Shown here: in pieces, positions 7,690-10,374 of the stretch
How positions within the stretch are numbered: position 1 is the first letter of the stretch
Layout of the letters: each line of letters starts with the position of its first letter
Assembly: GCA_947039985.1 (NCBI GenBank)
Contig: CAMRAP010000044.1
Location: 1 to 10,374, forward strand
Length of the DNA stretch: 10,374 nt
Reading direction: 5' to 3'
From: an uncultured Odoribacter sp.
Lineage (GTDB): Bacteria; Bacteroidota; Bacteroidia; Bacteroidales; Marinifilaceae
The notes under the pieces: model-generated
Told to the model about the DNA's origin: nothing
Database searches by the model: none
What the model saw: the letters and a program-made list of their open reading frames with translations, nothing else
Program-made: the position numbers and the translations under genes

Positions 7690-8940
7690 ATGAAAAAAAT
7701 AAGTTTATTAGCTAGCATCTTTTTGTGCTTTTTCTCTTTAATTGCTCAAGATAAAAATACCTTAGAAGGTAAATTGTTCAAAAAAAAGGAGATTAGAGTA
7801 AGGCACAGAGGAGATGATGGAGTAGATACGTATCGAATCCCTGCACTTTGTACAACAAAAAAAGGAAGCGTATTGGCTGCCTATGATTGTCGATATAAAT
7901 CTGCTCGTGACTTACAAGGGGATATGGATATTGGTTTAAGTCGTTCTACAGATATGGGAAAGACTTGGGAACCTATGCGTATTGTTTTAGATATGGGTGA
8001 GTGGGGAGGACTTCCTCAAAAGTATAATGGAGTGAGTGATCCTTGTTTGATGTCAGATCCTAAAACTGGTCGAGTATGGGTTGCTGCATTATGGATGCAT
8101 GGACTACTTGATAATACCGGTCAGTTTATGAACAACTTAACAAATGAAAGTAAAGTATGGAAGCATCAGTGGGTAGGACATTCCACTCAGTCTGGCTACT
8201 CTCCTTATCAAACCACTCAGTTTATCATGGCATATAGTGATGATGATGGTAAAACATGGTCTAAGCCTGTGAATATAACAAAAACAAAACCAGCGCATTG
8301 GTGGTTGTATGCACCAGCACCAGGGCAAAGTATCACTTTAAAAGATGGTACTTTGGTGATGCCTACACAGGGGAGGGATTCAACAGGAATGTCGTTTTCA
8401 AATATCAGTTATTCAAAGGATGGAGGGAAAAGCTGGCTTGTAACTAATCCGGCAACAATGAACACTTCGGAATGTGCTGTTGTTGAGTTATCTGATGGTT
8501 CACTGATGTTAAATATTCGAGACAATAGAAATCGTAAGGAGAAAGGCGAAAAGAATGGGCGCGCTGTTTACGTAACTAAGGATTTAGGATTAACTTGGAA
8601 AGAGCATCCTAGTTCACGCAATGCATTAATAGAGCCGGTATGTATGGCATCGATACATCGTCATGGTAAATATCTACTCTTTACGAATCCAGATGATAAA
8701 TACAAACGACAGAATATTCGAATTAAATGGAGTGATGACGAAGGGATGACTTGGAATGATGGACCTATTCTAGACTCTGGATTGTCTGGAGGATACTCTT
8801 GTCTTACTTCGATCAATAAAAAAATGATAGGAGTTATATGGGAAGGAAGTCGTTCACAGATAACTTTTCGATCAATACCTATATCGGATATCATAAAGTA
8901 TGATACGAAGATAGAGCAGGAGCATTTTTTAGAGAAATAG
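7690..8940 (+). CDS. nanH: Exported exo-alpha-sialidase (neuraminidase, GH33-type, BNR repeats)
   Basis: The enzyme releases terminal sialic acid from glycoconjugates such as mucin and host glycans (EC 3.2.1.18). A signal peptide occupies residues 1 to about 20 (MKKISLL...SLIAQ) with no lipobox cysteine, so periplasmic or secreted by signal peptidase I. The six-bladed propeller is marked by five Asp boxes: STDMGKTW (86-93), SDDDGKTW (183-190), SKDGGKSW (242-249), TKDLGLTW (296-303) and SDDEGMTW (348-355). The active site can be assigned: arginine triad R49 (YRIP), R277 (LNIRD) and R340 (YKRQN); acid/base candidate D74; nucleophile pair Y369 (GGYSCL) and E261. Spacings match family members. 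At 416 residues it is a bare catalytic domain, lacking the extra N-terminal domain of the roughly 540-residue Bacteroides and Tannerella NanH as I recall them. No other sialic-acid genes adjoin it. The ATG at 7690 has no Shine-Dalgarno; an AAGGA at 7653-7657 instead suits an out-of-frame ATG at 7668. Confidence 0.94.
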   Translation: MKKISLLASIFLCFFSLIAQDKNTLEGKLFKKKEIRVRHRGDDGVDTYRIPALCTTKKGSVLAAYDCRYKSARDLQGDMDIGLSRSTDMGKTWEPMRIVLDMGEWGGLPQKYNGVSDPCLMSDPKTGRVWVAALWMHGLLDNTGQFMNNLTNESKVWKHQWVGHSTQSGYSPYQTTQFIMAYSDDDGKTWSKPVNITKTKPAHWWLYAPAPGQSITLKDGTLVMPTQGRDSTGMSFSNISYSKDGGKSWLVTNPATMNTSECAVVELSDGSLMLNIRDNRNRKEKGEKNGRAVYVTKDLGLTWKEHPSSRNALIEPVCMASIHRHGKYLLFTNPDDKYKRQNIRIKWSDDEGMTWNDGPILDSGLSGGYSCLTSINKKMIGVIWEGSRSQITFRSIPISDIIKYDTKIEQEHFLEK

Positions 8941-9127
8941 AGAACAATTTTAGAGTGACAAAAAATGATACAGTCTATAATGGATGTTGTCAAAGTCTAA
9001 TTTTAAGATTGAATAGATATCTTTCCGGTTGAATTGAAAAAAGCTACTTTATTTGCAACAGATAAGGATGTTATAATCAAGAAATTGACCCTAAAAGGTT
9101 GTTAAAGAATAAAAAACCATTAAATAA

Positions 9128-9158
9128 TTTTTTTAATCCTTTGAAAGAGCTAAATTTG
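9128..9158 (+). promoter_or_regulatory. Bacteroidota-type promoter of mutA
   Basis: TAAATTTG (9151-9158) matches the TAnnTTTG -7 consensus exactly. A run of seven T (9128-9134) stands at the place of the -33 element. Between them is ATCCTTTGAAAGAG (9136-9149), identical to the string in the sialidase promoter. The predicted start of transcription is near 9165, giving a leader of about 35 bases before the mutA ATG. Confidence 0.7.
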
Positions 9159-9199
9159 TTCGTTTTTTAAACAAACAGTTACAGTAAATATATACAATT

Positions 9200-10374
9200 A
9201 TGGCAGAAAAAGAAAATTGTAATCTTTTCAGTGAATTTGCACCAAATACGATGCAAGAATGGATTGATAAAGTCACCGTCGATCTGAAAGGGGGAGATTT
9301 TAATAAGAAACTTGTGTGGAGAACCAATGAAGGCTTTAATGTTCAACCTATGTACAGGTTGGATAGTATGGAAGCTCTGAAAAATTTGGATTGCTTACCG
9401 GGTGAATTTCCTTTTGTTAGAGGTAATAAGAAAGATAACAATGACTGGTATGTACGTCAGGATATTGTTGTTGAAAATTTTGCAGAAGCAAACAAGAAAG
9501 CATTAAATGTACTTAATCGTGGTGTAAACTCACTGGGTTTTGTATTGAAAGGATGTAGCGAAGTAACAAAAGCAGATATGAATGTCCTTTTAAAGGATAT
9601 CTGTTTAGAGTATGTTGAAATCAACTTTGTTGCTAAATGTAAAAGTGCTAGTATACTAGATGCTTTTAAGGCAGTAGTAGAAGAAAAAGGCATTGCTCCT
9701 GAAAAAATATATGGTGGTATCACTACTGATCCTTTGACTAGTTTTATACGCAAAGGAAAAATGTGTTGTGAAAATCCATTTACGAATGTAAAAGCAAACA
9801 TTGAAAAAATGGCTGCTTATACAAACTTTAAAACTATAGAAGTTGGGGGATATCTATTCAATAATTCAGGTTCATCTATTGTTCAGGAATTAGGATTTTC
9901 TTTAGCTGCTGGAGTGGAGTATTTGGATAAATTGACTGATGCTGGAGCGAGTATTGGTGAAGTTGCTCCAAAAATACGCTTCCATTTTGCAACGGGATCT
10001 AAATATTTCATGGAAATAGCTAAATTACGTGCTGCTCGTTACTTGTGGGCACATATCGTAAAAGCTTATAATCCTGCTTGCGAATGTACTTGTATGATGA
10101 ATGTTCATGCAGAGACTTCTGATTGGAATAAAACAGTATATGATCATAATGTAAACATGCTACGTACTCAGACAGAAACGATGTCTGCTGTGTTAGGTGG
10201 TGTTGACTCTTTTACTGTTAATCCATTTGATGATACTTTTGAGTGTACATCTTCTGACTTGGCTGAACGTGTTGCTCGCAACCAACAGTTATTGTTGAAA
10301 GAAGAATCACACTTCTCTAAAGTTGTTGATGCTGGAGGAGGTTCTTACTATATTGAAGAATTAACGAATAACAT
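9200..10374 (+). CDS. mutA: Methylmalonyl-CoA mutase small subunit, 3'-truncated by the window edge
   Basis: The reading frame is open from the ATG at 9200 to the window end: 391 codons plus two bases, with no stop. Full-length small subunits are about 620-640 residues, so roughly 60 percent is present. The start MAEKENCNLFSEF leads into the mutase barrel pattern: WIDKVTVDLKGGDFNKKLVWRTNEGFNVQPMYR at about 21-53 (quoted here only by its key parts TVDLKG, W40, EGF and PMY), then IYGGITTDPL, a conserved FHFATGSKYFMEIAKLRAAR core near 268-287, and VDAGGGSYYIEELT at the edge. MutA pairs with the cobalamin-binding catalytic subunit MutB and interconverts succinyl-CoA and (R)-methylmalonyl-CoA, the step that leads to propionate in Bacteroidales. 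The stretch is homologous to both subunits; the small-subunit call rests on its overall resemblance and on the usual mutA-mutB order, and mutB would be expected just beyond the window. Confidence 0.9.
   Translation, partial: MAEKENCNLFSEFAPNTMQEWIDKVTVDLKGGDFNKKLVWRTNEGFNVQPMYRLDSMEALKNLDCLPGEFPFVRGNKKDNNDWYVRQDIVVENFAEANKKALNVLNRGVNSLGFVLKGCSEVTKADMNVLLKDICLEYVEINFVAKCKSASILDAFKAVVEEKGIAPEKIYGGITTDPLTSFIRKGKMCCENPFTNVKANIEKMAAYTNFKTIEVGGYLFNNSGSSIVQELGFSLAAGVEYLDKLTDAGASIGEVAPKIRFHFATGSKYFMEIAKLRAARYLWAHIVKAYNPACECTCMMNVHAETSDWNKTVYDHNVNMLRTQTETMSAVLGGVDSFTVNPFDDTFECTSSDLAERVARNQQLLLKEESHFSKVVDAGGGSYYIEELTNN

Noticed and set aside
8661..8993. 110-codon open frame on the minus strand over the end of the sialidase
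   Set aside because: It is antisense to the Asp box and Tyr nucleophile region of the sialidase and has low-complexity, Cys/Ile/Ser-rich content typical of shadow frames.
8941..9127. Non-coding stretch between sialidase and mutA
   Set aside because: I looked for a terminator, a small gene or an RNA. Only an 11-codon frame at about 8965 and no convincing hairpin were seen, so nothing is annotated before the mutA promoter.
7473..9199. Sialidase, acyl-CoA ligase and mutA as one functional cluster
   Set aside because: The ligase is on the opposite strand with its own promoter, and no shared pathway links it to the sialidase; only the shared promoter block of sialidase and mutA is kept as a finding.
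9457..9801. 114-codon open frame on the minus strand inside mutA
   Set aside because: It lies antisense to the well-conserved mutase reading frame, which is open across the whole region.
1..10374. Defence system, CRISPR array, insertion sequence or prophage
   Set aside because: No direct-repeat arrays, transposase or integrase motifs, terminal inverted repeats or target duplications were seen; every long open frame belongs to a known housekeeping or metabolic family.

Overview
The window reads as an ordinary chromosomal segment of an AT-rich member of the Bacteroidota, most likely the order Bacteroidales. Four things point there: promoters of the Bacteroides type (TAnnTTTG at -7), almost no Shine-Dalgarno sequences, a Gld-type ABC-2 transporter protein, and a methylmalonyl-CoA mutase small subunit as used in succinate-to-propionate fermentation. 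The family or genus cannot be fixed from sequence reading alone; the low G+C and the GldF-GldG fusion would suit a Dysgonomonas-like or related lineage, but that is a guess.

Layout. The left edge (1-1137) cuts into an M24-family Xaa-Pro aminopeptidase that ends at a good intrinsic terminator (1175-1227). Next on the + strand are dnaN (sliding clamp, 1355-2479) and, 35 bases later, a DEDDh 3'-5' exonuclease with an extra C-terminal domain (2515-3291), a plausible replication/repair pair. A perfect 36-base palindrome (3299-3334) separates them from a 791-residue GldF-GldG fusion (3358-5733). That gene converges on a minus-strand long-chain acyl-CoA ligase (5790-7472), with a shared hairpin between the two (5735-5779). 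The ligase promoter lies at 7500-7528 on the minus strand and is divergent from a secreted exo-sialidase (7690-8940). Last comes mutA (9200 to the right edge), which stays open to the window end and is cut after 391 codons.

How the genes relate. dnaN and the exonuclease are probably cotranscribed. The other genes are single units with their own promoters or hairpins. The sialidase and mutA share an almost identical promoter block, including an exact 14-base string, which suggests similar promoter architecture or a common regulator.

No mobile element, CRISPR array, RNA gene or defence system was found. The most interesting points are small: the shared promoter block, an A8 tract in the sialidase leader that decides whether the best-placed ATG is in frame, the palindrome, and the two fused or extended proteins.
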